Source of the DNA: JAHCIE01 sp034431435
Lineage (GTDB): Bacteria > Chloroflexota > Anaerolineae > Epilineales > JAHCIE01
NCBI GenBank assembly: GCA_034431435.1
Contig: DAOUDG010000088.1
Span: 1 to 64,000, forward strand
Length of the DNA: 64,000 nucleotides
Direction: 5' to 3'
Shown here one piece after another: positions 1 to 7,957 of this stretch (position 1 is its first letter; every line of letters begins with the position of its first letter). Position numbers and translations under genes: made by a program. A model generated the notes under the pieces. That model saw only the letters and a list, made by a program, of their open reading frames with translations, ran no database searches and had not been told where the DNA came from.

Positions 1-1431
1 CTGGGCGCCGACGGCATCCGCGCCATGCTTGCCGCCTCCGACGCCCTGCCCCTGAAGGTCGAATACCTGGTCAGTTCCAGTGTGCCCTCGGCTGTCGGCC
101 TGGAGACGGCCGGCGGGTCCATCGAAGCCGATGACGTGACGGCCCTGCTGGCCCATCCCCGCGTGCGCGGCCTGGCCGAGGTCATGGACGGGGCGGGCAT
201 CATGGCTGAGGATCCGCGCCTGTTGGCTATCCTGGCCGCGGCTGGCGGATTGGCGGGCTACCGCCCCGACAGCCCCGGGGTTATCGAGGGCCATAACCCT
301 ATGCTGCGCGGTCGCGCCCTGTCGGCGTGGGTGGCTATCGGTGTCGACTCGGACCACACGCTTGCGACGGCGGCCGACCTCGTGGAGAAGGCCCGCCAGG
401 GCGTTACTCTCATGCTCCAGGAACGCTACATGACGACCGAGGTGATAGCGGCCCTGGAGAGTCTGCCCCTGGATATCGGCCTGTGCCTCATTACCGACGA
501 CGTGGCCCCCGACTATCTCCTGGAAGTGGGCCACCTGGACCACCTGCTGCGCCTGGCCGTCCGCCTCGGTATGGACCCCATGCGCGCGCTACGCGCCGTG
601 ACGCTCAACCCGGCGCGGCGCATGCGCCTCTGGGACCGCGGCGCCATCGCGCCAGGGCGCGCCGCCGACATTGTGCTGGTCGATAGTCTGGCCGATTTCC
701 ACGCGCAGCTGGTGCTGGTGGACGGCCAGGTCGTTGCTGAGGAGGGCCGTTGCCTGTGGCGCGCTGCGACGCCCGACCCGCTGGCCAGTCTACGCGGCAC
801 GCTGCGCGTGAGACGCCAGACGCCCGACGACTTCCACATGCCGACCCCTATCTACGATGGAGAGCTTGAGGCAAGGGTGATGGAGTGTATTCACCAGACC
901 GTCGCCGTCGAGGGGCACGGTGTCGTCCTGGCGCGGGCCGGGATAGCCACTCTGCCCGAGGACAGCGACCTGATCTGGCTCGCCGTTGTCAACCGCTACG
1001 ATGGTGATGGTGGGCGCGCCTTCGGACTGGTGCGTGGCCTGGGCGTCCAGCGCGGCGCGTTCGCATCCAGCCACGCCCATGACAGCCACAATCTGGCCGT
1101 GTTCGGCAAGACAGCCGAGGACATGGCGCTGGCCGCCAATACCGTCATCGACATGGATGGCGGCATCGCTGTCGTGCGCGATGGGGTCGTGCTGGCCCGC
1201 CTGCCGCTGCCCATCGCGGGTATCCTGTCGGATCGCTCAGTGGCCGCCACCGCCGAGGACGTGCGCGCCGTATATGCTGCCTTGAACGACCTGGGCCTGT
1301 TTCATCCCTACTGGCTGATGCGTATCTCGACCTTCACCCTGCCGGTCAGTTCTGGCCTGCGCATCACCGACCGAGGGCTGGTCCTGGCGAAGGAGCGACG
1401 GCTCGTGTCGCTGTGGCGCGATCAGGGGTAG
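1..1431 (+). CDS. ade: Adenine deaminase, 5'-truncated by the window edge
   Basis: Deaminates adenine to hypoxanthine in purine salvage (amidohydrolase superfamily, cytosolic). The frame is open from base 1, so the N-terminus with the first metal-binding His-x-His motif lies outside the window; an internal ATG at 25 is not the start. Visible family signatures in order: SSSVPS, the AEVMDG segment (metal-bridging Glu in the family), EGHNP, SDHT, ITDDVAPD, the GxIAPGRAADIVLV end of the amidohydrolase barrel, and the adenine-deaminase C-terminal domain with SHAHDSHN and MDGGIAVV. The family usually reads SDHE where this protein has SDHT. The next gene, a nucleoside hydrolase, starts 6 bp downstream, so both probably work together in base and nucleoside salvage. 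Confidence 0.9.
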   Translation: MGADGIRAMLAASDALPLKVEYLVSSSVPSAVGLETAGGSIEADDVTALLAHPRVRGLAEVMDGAGIMAEDPRLLAILAAAGGLAGYRPDSPGVIEGHNPMLRGRALSAWVAIGVDSDHTLATAADLVEKARQGVTLMLQERYMTTEVIAALESLPLDIGLCLITDDVAPDYLLEVGHLDHLLRLAVRLGMDPMRALRAVTLNPARRMRLWDRGAIAPGRAADIVLVDSLADFHAQLVLVDGQVVAEEGRCLWRAATPDPLASLRGTLRVRRQTPDDFHMPTPIYDGELEARVMECIHQTVAVEGHGVVLARAGIATLPEDSDLIWLAVVNRYDGDGGRAFGLVRGLGVQRGAFASSHAHDSHNLAVFGKTAEDMALAANTVIDMDGGIAVVRDGVVLARLPLPIAGILSDRSVAATAEDVRAVYAALNDLGLFHPYWLMRISTFTLPVSSGLRITDRGLVLAKERRLVSLWRDQG

Positions 1432-1437
1432 CCCGCC

Positions 1438-2439
1438 GTGATACCCATCATCCTCGACGTCGACACCGGCTATGACGATGCGCTGGCGCTGCTGCTGGCG
1501 TTGCGTTCACCTGCCCTCCGCGTCCTGGGCATCACCTGCGCAGCCGGCAATCATGGCCTGTCCCGGGTCATCGATAACACCCTCAAGATTCTGGACGTGG
1601 CCAATGCGCCCCGTGACCTGCCGGTCGCGGCGGGCGTACGGCAGCCGTTGGTCGAGGCGCTACGTCCTCCTGCGGTGAATATCCACGGCGTGGATGGCAT
1701 GGCCGACATTGGTCTGCCGTCGCCAGACCGCTCCCCGGTCGTCGTCCACGCTATCGAACTGCTGCGCGCCCTGCTCACTGACGCCGACACGCCGGTTCGC
1801 CTCGTCGCCCTGGCCCCGCTGACGAACCTGGCCTTATTCATCCGCCTGTACCCAGACCTGGCTGCGGCGAAGGTGTCGGGCGTGACTCTCATGGGTGGTG
1901 CGTACCTCGCCCATGGTAATACCAATCCCGTCGCTGAGTTCAACATCCGCCAGGACCCTGAGGCGTCGCGTATTGTCCTGGACAGCGGTCTGCCGATCAC
2001 CCTCTACCCGCTCGACCCATTCCGCAGCCTGACGTTTAGTCTCGAGGAGAGCCGGGCGCTAGTCGCCCATCCTAGCCCGTCGCTCAGCGTCGCGGGGCGC
2101 ATCCTCGTGTCGACGTGCGCCACGATGGCTCGCGCCACAGCGATGATTGGCGATGCGGGCGCTGTGGCCACCGTCATCGCACCGGACGAGGCGCGCACCG
2201 TGCGCCTGCCGCTAACGGTGGAGTTGATGGGGGAGGCGACGCGGGGCATGACGGTCATCGACCGCCGCCCCGCGCCGCAGCGCGGCGCGGCCAACGAGTG
2301 GTGGACGCCATCGCCCACTCAGGTGGACGTGGTGACGGAGGTCGACGTGGCCGCCTATCAGCGGCTGTTTGTGACCACGTTGGCCGATCAGTCGACCTCC
2401 GCCAGCCAGGAAGACCCCTCCGTTAGTCAGCGATCCTGA
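1438..2439 (+). CDS. Inosine/uridine-preferring nucleoside hydrolase
   Basis: Cleaves the N-glycosidic bond of ribonucleosides to give base and ribose; 333 aa, normal for the IU-nucleoside hydrolase family. The N-terminal Ca-binding motif DVDTGYDDALAL (residues 7-18) is intact, and the later aspartate-containing segments (ALAPLTNLA, MGGAY, NPVAEFNIRQDPEA) are in their expected order. It begins with GTG, only 6 bp after the adenine deaminase stop, and is probably cotranscribed with it: one releases bases, the other deaminates adenine. The 3' end overlaps the convergent ABC ATPase gene by 17 bp. Substrate preference cannot be read from sequence alone. Confidence 0.93.
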   Translation: MIPIILDVDTGYDDALALLLALRSPALRVLGITCAAGNHGLSRVIDNTLKILDVANAPRDLPVAAGVRQPLVEALRPPAVNIHGVDGMADIGLPSPDRSPVVVHAIELLRALLTDADTPVRLVALAPLTNLALFIRLYPDLAAAKVSGVTLMGGAYLAHGNTNPVAEFNIRQDPEASRIVLDSGLPITLYPLDPFRSLTFSLEESRALVAHPSPSLSVAGRILVSTCATMARATAMIGDAGAVATVIAPDEARTVRLPLTVELMGEATRGMTVIDRRPAPQRGAANEWWTPSPTQVDVVTEVDVAAYQRLFVTTLADQSTSASQEDPSVSQRS

Positions 2440-3412
2440 CGCGCGCGGCGTAGTGGCAGGCGGCGCCCTGGCCGCTCGGGAAGGTGACAACCGGCGGGGC
2501 CTCGCTGTGGCATAAGTTACGCTCGGCCTCCGTTAGTGTCTCGCGGGCAAAGGAGCAGCGGGTGTGGAAGCGGCAGCCGCGCGGCACGTCCAGCGGCGAA
2601 GGGATGTCGCCCACCAGCCGCTGGCGCGGCGGGGGACGTGTGGGGTCGGGGACGGGGGTGGCGGCCAGCAGGCTGCGGGTGTAGGGGTGGGCGGGCCGCG
2701 TCAGGACATCGGTCACCGGCCCCTCCTCCACCAGCGCCCCCAGGTACATGACCATCACCCGGTCGGCCATCACGCGCGCGACACCCAGGTCGTGGGTGAT
2801 GAACAATAGAGCCAGCCCATCCTCGCGTTGCAACTCGCGCATCAAACGCAGCGCCTGAGCGCGGACCGACACGTCGAGGGCCGACACGGGTTCGTCCGCT
2901 ACGATGAAGCGCGGCTTCGAGGCCAGGGCACGGGCCAGGCCAACGCGCTGGCGCTGGCCGCCGGACAGCTCATGCGGGTAGCGGTTGAGGTAGACCGCTG
3001 GGGCAAGACCTACCCGGTCCAGCAGATGAGCGGCCTCGCGATGCGCCTCGGCATCGCTCAGGCGACGGTTATAGCGTAGGGGCACCTCGAGGCTGGCGGC
3101 GATGGTACGGCGCGGATTGAAGGCCGCGCTGGCGTCCTGAAAGACCATCTGGGCCTGAGCGCGGGTCTCGCGGCGGGCCAGATCCCCTCCGTCGAAACGA
3201 TACGAGCCCGAGGTCGGCTCGGTCAGGCCGACCAGCATGCGCCCCAGGGTCGTCTTGCCCGACCCAGACTCACCGACCAGGACAAGACTCTCGCCAGCCT
3301 CAATTGTGAGGGTGACACGGTCAACGGCGCGCAAGACCTGCGGCGCGCGCAACACACCCCCGCGGAGGGTGAAATCTTTCGTGAGGGCATTGGTGGTGAT
3401 CAAGGGCGTCAT
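2423..3412 (-). CDS. Oligopeptide/dipeptide ABC transporter ATP-binding protein (OppF/DppF type)
   Basis: Cytoplasmic ATPase of a peptide/nickel-type importer. From the chosen ATG (MTPLITTNALTKDF) it is 329 aa. It shows Walker A GESGSGKTT, signature LSGGQRQR, Walker B FIVADEP, switch His in ITHDLG, and the C-terminal oligopeptide-transporter extension with four Cys (GCRFHTRC ... NLCHSE ... AACHYA). The open frame continues upstream to 3661, but that part reads antisense to a transposase remnant and is not family-like. No OppD, permease or binding-protein gene lies nearby; the upstream side, where OppD would be expected, is occupied by the transposase scar and then kynU. It may serve a transporter encoded elsewhere or be a leftover of a broken operon. 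Confidence 0.88.
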   Translation of the reverse strand: MTPLITTNALTKDFTLRGGVLRAPQVLRAVDRVTLTIEAGESLVLVGESGSGKTTLGRMLVGLTEPTSGSYRFDGGDLARRETRAQAQMVFQDASAAFNPRRTIAASLEVPLRYNRRLSDAEAHREAAHLLDRVGLAPAVYLNRYPHELSGGQRQRVGLARALASKPRFIVADEPVSALDVSVRAQALRLMRELQREDGLALLFITHDLGVARVMADRVMVMYLGALVEEGPVTDVLTRPAHPYTRSLLAATPVPDPTRPPPRQRLVGDIPSPLDVPRGCRFHTRCSFARETLTEAERNLCHSEAPPVVTFPSGQGAACHYAARVRIAD

Positions 3413-3439
3413 GTGGGCTCTCCTCCTCCAGCGACCTAT

Positions 3440-3652
3440 GAGTGCAATTCTGCCCCAACTTGGCTCGCCAGGCAAGACCACGTCGCGGAGATGAACCGGT
3501 CCATCGTGCGCCACTTCGTCGGCCATGATGGCTTCGAGGGCCGTGCGGCCCAGCTGGCCCTGGTCCACCTCTACGGCGCGCTGCGGCTCTACACCAACTT
3601 CTTCCTGCCGAGCTTGACGCTGATCAACAAGCAGCGGGGGGTAGATTTTTGA
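3440..3652 (+). pseudogene. Remnant of an IS transposase (integrase catalytic-core C-terminus)
   Basis: About 70 codons resemble the end of the integrase-core transposase domain: EMNRSIVRHFVGHDGFEGRA followed by LYGALRLYTNFFLPSLTL and INKQRG. In intact relatives this region reads roughly 'VEQKN-SVVRR-VGYDRYEG ... LY-LRLYVNFFQP--KL-SK-R-G', where the E of VEQKN is the last catalytic residue. Here the segment ends in a stop right after the conserved block, has no N-terminal catalytic part, and is flanked by a low-complexity repeat. No terminal inverted repeats were seen. It is a decayed fragment, with no claim about the exact IS family. Confidence 0.7.
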
Positions 3653-3654
3653 AT

Positions 3655-3745
3655 GAGGCAATACGAGGATACGAAGGCACGAAGGCGCAAAGGACAGAAA
3701 TATAGGTGTCCCGCGTGGTCTTTGTGGTCTTCGGTCCTTCGTGCT
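3655..3745. repeat. Dispersed low-complexity repeat (gaaggcacgaaggcgcaaagg type)
   Basis: A purine-rich stretch of 'acgaaggc' units is followed about 50 bp later by its pyrimidine-rich complement-like half ('tttgtggtcttcggtccttcgtg'), so the two halves can pair as an imperfect hairpin. Related units occur at 28095-28167, 22940-23016 and 61553-61584. It lies between the transposase scar and the 3' end of kynU. Confidence 0.6.
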
Positions 3746-3773
3746 GGGTCAGGATGGTGCGCCGGCGTCGGCT

Positions 3774-5012
3774 TCAGGTGACGGCCGCGCGGCGTTGCCA
3801 CTGGGGGCGGTCCCAGGCGCGGGTGGTGAGGATGTCGCGCAGGGCGTCGACGGCGTCCCACACCTCGACGTAGCGGTTGTAGAGGGGGGCGAGGCCGAAA
3901 CGCAGGATGTCGGGGGCGCGGAAGTCGCCGATGACGCCGCGCTCGATGAGGGCCTGCATGACGGCGTAGCCCTCGAGATGAGCGAGACTCACCTGGGAGC
4001 CACGTTGGGCGGGGTCGCGGGGCGTCAGCAGGCGCAGGCCGAGGTCGGCGCAGCGCTCGTCCACCAGGTGGATGAACAACTCGGTCAGGGCGAGGGACTT
4101 GGCGCGCAGAGCAAGGAGGTCGGCGGCGAGGAGGTTGTCGACGCCCACTTCCAGCGCGCTCATGCTGAGGATGGGCGGTGTCCCGCTCAAGGCGCGGTCG
4201 ATGCCGGCGGCGGGGCGATACTCGACCTCAAAGGCGAAGGGGCTGGCGTGGCCGAGCCAGCCGGAGAGGGGCTGGCGGAAGCGGGGCTGGTGGCGGGTGG
4301 CGACGTACAGGTAGGCAGGGGCGCCGGGGCCGCCATTGAGGTACTTGTAGCCGCAGCCGACGGCGAGATCGACCTGGGCAGGGGTCAGGTCCACGGGCAG
4401 CGCACCTGCTGAGTGGGCCAGGTCCCAGAGCATGAGCGCGCCGTGGGCGTGGGCGGCCTGGGTGAGGCTGTCCAGGCTGTAGAGGCGGCCAGTGCGGTAG
4501 TTGACCTGGGTGAGCATGACGACGGCGGTATCGTCGTCGATGGCGGCGGGCAGTTCGTCGGCGTCGACGAGACGCAGCGTGTGGCCGTCGTTGAGGAGGT
4601 GGGTCAGGCCCTGGGCGATGTAGAGGTCGGTGGGGAAATTGTCGCGCTCGGAGAGGATGATGGGGCGACCTGGATTGAGGTTGACAGAGGCGGATAGAAC
4701 TTTGAATAAGTTGACGGATGTTGAATCGGTGACGATGACCTCACCCGGCTGCGCGCCAATGAGCCGCGCGATCTTGTCGCCGATGCGGCGGGGCAGGTCG
4801 ATCCAGCCCGCGCCATTCCAGCCACGGATGAGTTGCTCGCCCCACTCGTGGGCGATAACTTCGCCCAGACGGCTGACGGCGGCGATGGGCACGGGGCCGA
4901 GGGAGTTGCCGTCCAGGTAGATGAGGCCATCGGGCAGATAGAAGGCTGCCCGATGGTGGGCGAGGGGGTCGGCGGCGTCGCGGGCCTCAGCGTTGGCGCG
5001 GGTGGTGGGCAT
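3774..5012 (-). CDS. kynU: Kynureninase
   Basis: PLP enzyme that cleaves L-kynurenine to anthranilate and alanine (or 3-hydroxykynurenine to 3-hydroxyanthranilate). The 412-aa product fits the family. Visible signatures: YLDGNSLGP near residue 35, the WNGAGWIDLP segment, DSTSVNLFK, LWDLAHSAGALP with the PLP-contacting Asp, and GCGYKYLNGGPGAP with the Schiff-base Lys at about residue 223. The ATG at 5012 is preferred over the upstream open frame because GGAG lies about 6 nt before it and the extra upstream codons come from a repeat. No other kynurenine-pathway gene is in the window; the neighbours are unrelated. Confidence 0.93.
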   Translation of the reverse strand: MPTTRANAEARDAADPLAHHRAAFYLPDGLIYLDGNSLGPVPIAAVSRLGEVIAHEWGEQLIRGWNGAGWIDLPRRIGDKIARLIGAQPGEVIVTDSTSVNLFKVLSASVNLNPGRPIILSERDNFPTDLYIAQGLTHLLNDGHTLRLVDADELPAAIDDDTAVVMLTQVNYRTGRLYSLDSLTQAAHAHGALMLWDLAHSAGALPVDLTPAQVDLAVGCGYKYLNGGPGAPAYLYVATRHQPRFRQPLSGWLGHASPFAFEVEYRPAAGIDRALSGTPPILSMSALEVGVDNLLAADLLALRAKSLALTELFIHLVDERCADLGLRLLTPRDPAQRGSQVSLAHLEGYAVMQALIERGVIGDFRAPDILRFGLAPLYNRYVEVWDAVDALRDILTTRAWDRPQWQRRAAVT

Positions 5013-5019
5013 GGCGGCT

Positions 5020-5060
5020 CCGTGAAACGTGAAGCGTGAAACGCGATGCGTGAGACGAGA
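5020..5060. repeat. Dispersed repeat (gtgaaacgtgaagc type) upstream of kynU
   Basis: Imperfect tandem units of 'cgtgaaacgtgaagcg' occupy the 5' leader of kynU. If read as coding they would add a spurious N-terminal extension, which helps decide the kynU start. Confidence 0.55.
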
Positions 5061-5063
5061 GCG

Positions 5064-5072
5064 ATTATAGCA
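5064..5072 (-). promoter_or_regulatory. Extended -10 promoter of kynU
   Basis: On the minus strand TGCTATAAT is a perfect -10 hexamer with the TGn extension; no good -35 is seen at the usual spacing. The same 11-mer TGTGCTATAAT precedes polA on the minus strand. It lies about 52 bp upstream of the kynU ATG. Confidence 0.55.
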
Positions 5073-5164
5073 CACGTCCGACCACGGACCACGTCGCGTG
5101 GTAGCCCTCGGCGGATGGTCGGTGGTCATGCGGCCCCATCCCGCGCGCGAGCCATAGCCGTCCT

Positions 5165-5194
5165 TTGCCCCTCCGTCGCCAGGTCGGCTATAAT
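5165..5194 (+). promoter_or_regulatory. Putative sigma-70 promoter of rimO
   Basis: A perfect TATAAT at 5189-5194 is preceded by TTGCCC at 5165-5170, an 18-bp spacer. The -10 ends 33 bp before the rimO ATG and GGAGAA lies just before that start. Confidence 0.55.
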
Positions 5195-5227
5195 TACCCG
5201 CCGTATGCCAATTGGAGAACCGTATTC

Positions 5228-6652
5228 ATGCGTTATCATTTACTGACCCTCGGCTGCCCCAAGAACACCGTCGACTCGGAGGGCATGGCGGGCTTGCTCG
5301 CCGACGCGGGCTACAAGCCTACCCAGCGCCCCGATCGGGCTGATGTTCTCATCGTCAACACCTGCGGGTTCATCGGCCCCGCCCGTGACGAGTCCATCGC
5401 CACCCTGCGTGAGTTGGGTCGCCGCAAGCGCCCCCACCAGCTACTTATCGCTACCGGCTGCCTCGTCCAGCGGGCTGGCGCGAGCCTCCAGCGCGAGCTA
5501 CCCGAGGTCGATGCCATCCTCAGCACGCGCCGCTGGTACGAGATTGCCAACCTGGTCGCCCAGCTACGCCAGGACCGCTACAGCGACATCCCGTCGGCGG
5601 GGTTGACCGCCGCCCCCGACCTGCTGCGCGCTAATGTTGGTCTGACGCTCAACCGCGACGAGGCCATGCCCGCCCAGGCCATCGCCACCCCGATCGCCCG
5701 CCGTCCTGTGGGGACGAGCGCGTACCTCAAGATTGCCGACGGTTGTTCCGCGCCGTGCGCCTTCTGCACCATCCCCGGCATCAAGGGGCCGTGGCGCAGC
5801 AAGCCCCAGGCTGCCATCCTCGAAGAGGCCGCCTCCCTGGTTTGCCAGGGCGTGCGCGAGATCATTCTCATTGCCCAGGATACCACCGCCTACGGCTACG
5901 ATTGGGGTCAGCGCGACCAGCTTGCGCCCCTGCTCGACAGTCTATGCGCCAGCCTGCCCGGCGACGTCTGGCTGCGCCTGATGTACGCCTTCCCCGGTCG
6001 CGTCACGCCGCGCCTGGTGGAGAGCATGGCCCGCCATTCGCAGATTACCCACTACCTGGACATGCCCCTCCAGCACGGCGATGCTGCCACCCTGGCCCGC
6101 ATGCGCCGCCCCTCGGCCAGCGTCGCCGCTCGCAACATCCGCGACCTGCGCGCCGCCATGCCCGACATTGCTATCCGTAGCGGCTTCATCGTCGGCTACC
6201 CCGGCGAGACTGAGGTCGAGTTCCAGGGCCTACTGGACTTTCTCGCCGAGTACGAGCTGGATAAGGTAGGTGTCTTCACCTTCTGCCAGGAGGATGGCAC
6301 GCCCGCCGGGGCCATGCCCAACCAGGTCCCCCAGGCTATCAAGGAGGAGCGCCGCGACCGGGCGATGGAGCTACAACAGGCGATTAGCCTGCGACGCAAT
6401 CGGGCGCAGGTGGGTCGCACGCTCGACGTGCTCATCGAGGGCGTGGGCGACGGCATCAGCGTTGGCCGCAGCTACCGCGACGCCCCCGAAGTCGACGGCA
6501 TGGTGCTCATCCAGCAGGAGCTTGCCAGTGGCGAACGCCTGCCTGTCACCATCAGCGGCGCAATGGCCTACGACCTGTTGGGGCAACCCGCGACCGACCC
6601 GCGACCATCGACCACCAACCCTCGACGCCCCCTCCCTGTTGTCAGGCCCTAA
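5228..6652 (+). CDS. rimO: Ribosomal protein S12 methylthiotransferase RimO (radical SAM)
   Basis: Adds a methylthio group to the conserved aspartate of ribosomal protein uS12 using two [4Fe-4S] clusters and SAM; 474 aa. The N-terminal UPF0004 domain has cluster cysteines at about C10 (LGCPKN), C46 (NTCGF) and C78 (TGCLV). The radical-SAM motif DGCSAPCAFCTIPG places C173, C177 and C180, and a C-terminal TRAM domain follows. The 'AYLKIADGCSAPC' and 'LIAQDTTAYG' stretches favour RimO over MiaB. The ATG at 5228 has GGAGAA upstream and begins directly with the conserved LGCPKNTVDSE block; the frame is open further upstream but crosses the promoter. The last dozen or so codons (DPRPSTTNPRRPLP) come from a dispersed repeat. 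Confidence 0.95.
   Translation: MRYHLLTLGCPKNTVDSEGMAGLLADAGYKPTQRPDRADVLIVNTCGFIGPARDESIATLRELGRRKRPHQLLIATGCLVQRAGASLQRELPEVDAILSTRRWYEIANLVAQLRQDRYSDIPSAGLTAAPDLLRANVGLTLNRDEAMPAQAIATPIARRPVGTSAYLKIADGCSAPCAFCTIPGIKGPWRSKPQAAILEEAASLVCQGVREIILIAQDTTAYGYDWGQRDQLAPLLDSLCASLPGDVWLRLMYAFPGRVTPRLVESMARHSQITHYLDMPLQHGDAATLARMRRPSASVAARNIRDLRAAMPDIAIRSGFIVGYPGETEVEFQGLLDFLAEYELDKVGVFTFCQEDGTPAGAMPNQVPQAIKEERRDRAMELQQAISLRRNRAQVGRTLDVLIEGVGDGISVGRSYRDAPEVDGMVLIQQELASGERLPVTISGAMAYDLLGQPATDPRPSTTNPRRPLPVVRP
6589..6640. repeat. Dispersed repeat (gaccgacccgcgaccatcga type) inside the 3' end of rimO
   Basis: Units of 'cgaccgaccc' and 'gaccatcgaccacc' form the tail of rimO. The same family, on either strand, is at 20537-20602, 23018-23048 and 63030-63100. 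Confidence 0.55.
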
Positions 6653-6688
6653 GATCACCCAGGCGCATAGCCGCGCAAGGAGGCTCTC

Positions 6689-7891
6689 GTGGACCTGGTT
6701 CAGTCCAGCATCGACCGCATACCCCGCGATGAGCTAGAGGGTCGTCTGGCCCGCTTCCAGGCCCGCCTGCGCGCGCAGCGCGTTGACGTGGCCATCCTCA
6801 GCCAGGGTGTGGACCTCGTCTACCTGGCGGGCACGCGGCAGCAGGCCCACTTGCTCATCCCCCGTTACGGCGAGCCGCTGCTCCTGACCCGCAAGAGCGT
6901 GCGCCGCGCTGCCTGGGAGAGTCCCTGGCCCAGCCGCCCCATGCGCTCACTGCGCGACCTGCCGTCCGCCCTGGCCGACGTCGTTGCGCGCCCGGTTCGC
7001 ATCGGCCTGGAGCTTGACGTGCTGCCCGTCCTCGCCTACCGCCAGTATGAGTCCCTGTGGCCCGACACCGAGATCGTCGATGTCGGCGGCCTCCTGCGCG
7101 AGCAGCGCGCCGTCAAGACCCCCTGGGAGTTGGACCGCATCCGCGACGCCGCCATCATCTCCGACGCCATCTGTCGCGCCGTCCCCGACATCCTGCGCGA
7201 GGGCATGACCGAGCTGGAGCTGTCCGCCCGGCTCGAAGCAGTCGGGCGGTCCCTCGGCCACCAGGGCCTGACGCCCATGCGGGCGTGGAATATGGAATTG
7301 TATTACGGCGTGGCCGGGGCCGGTCCCAGCGTTGTCGTCCCCGGTCACTTCGACGGCCCCATCGCCGGCCTCGGTGTCAGCGTCGCAGGCCCGACGGGCG
7401 CGAGTCGGCGGCCCATCGGGCGTGGCGAGCCGGTTATCGTTGATTTCGTCTCGGTATCTGGCGGTTACATGTGCGACCAGACCCGCACGTTTAGCATCGG
7501 CTCCTTACCCTCGCAATTGAGCGACGCCTACGCCGCCATGCGCGAGGTCTACGCGACCATCGCTCGTAGCGCGCGCCCCGGCGCTGTGGGTGGCGATGTC
7601 TATGACCAGGCTGTGGCCCGCGCCGCCGCGCTGGGCATGGCCGACGTCTTTATGGGCACGCCGGAGGAGCGCGTGTCCTTCGTCGCCCACGGCGTTGGCC
7701 TCGAGGTCGACGAGCTGCCTCTCCTCGCGCGCGGCTACAAGGGTACGCTGGAAGAGGGCATGGTCCTCGCCGTCGAGCCGAAGGCCGTCTTCGCCGCCCT
7801 CGGCTGCGTCGGCCTGGAGAACACCACTGTCGTCACCCCGGACGGCCTGGTTAGCCTGGCCCTGTCCAGCGAGGACATTGTCATCCTCTAG
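6689..7891 (+). CDS. M24-family metallopeptidase (Xaa-Pro aminopeptidase/prolidase type)
   Basis: Dinuclear metal peptidase of the pita-bread fold that trims N-terminal residues before proline or splits X-Pro dipeptides; 400 aa. A creatinase-like N-terminal domain (residues 20-140) precedes the catalytic domain. The five metal ligands are all present: D252 and D263 (DFVSVSGGYMCDQTRTF), H334 (AHGVGLEVDELP), E363 (VEPK) and E377 (GLENT). The start is GTG at 6689 with an excellent AAGGAGG 6 nt upstream. It lies 36 bp after rimO and about 66 bp before the GH4 gene. X-Pro aminopeptidase versus prolidase cannot be separated by eye. Confidence 0.9.
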   Translation: MDLVQSSIDRIPRDELEGRLARFQARLRAQRVDVAILSQGVDLVYLAGTRQQAHLLIPRYGEPLLLTRKSVRRAAWESPWPSRPMRSLRDLPSALADVVARPVRIGLELDVLPVLAYRQYESLWPDTEIVDVGGLLREQRAVKTPWELDRIRDAAIISDAICRAVPDILREGMTELELSARLEAVGRSLGHQGLTPMRAWNMELYYGVAGAGPSVVVPGHFDGPIAGLGVSVAGPTGASRRPIGRGEPVIVDFVSVSGGYMCDQTRTFSIGSLPSQLSDAYAAMREVYATIARSARPGAVGGDVYDQAVARAAALGMADVFMGTPEERVSFVAHGVGLEVDELPLLARGYKGTLEEGMVLAVEPKAVFAALGCVGLENTTVVTPDGLVSLALSSEDIVIL

Positions 7892-7957
7892 GGGCGCGCG
7901 TCTCTCGTGCAGTGTGCTATCATTGCTGAAACTTACAATCCCATTCCCGGAGAAGCC

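Noticed and set aside
5013..5129. N-terminal extension of kynureninase
   Set aside because: The codons come from a dispersed repeat and the promoter; the ATG at 5012 has a ribosome site.
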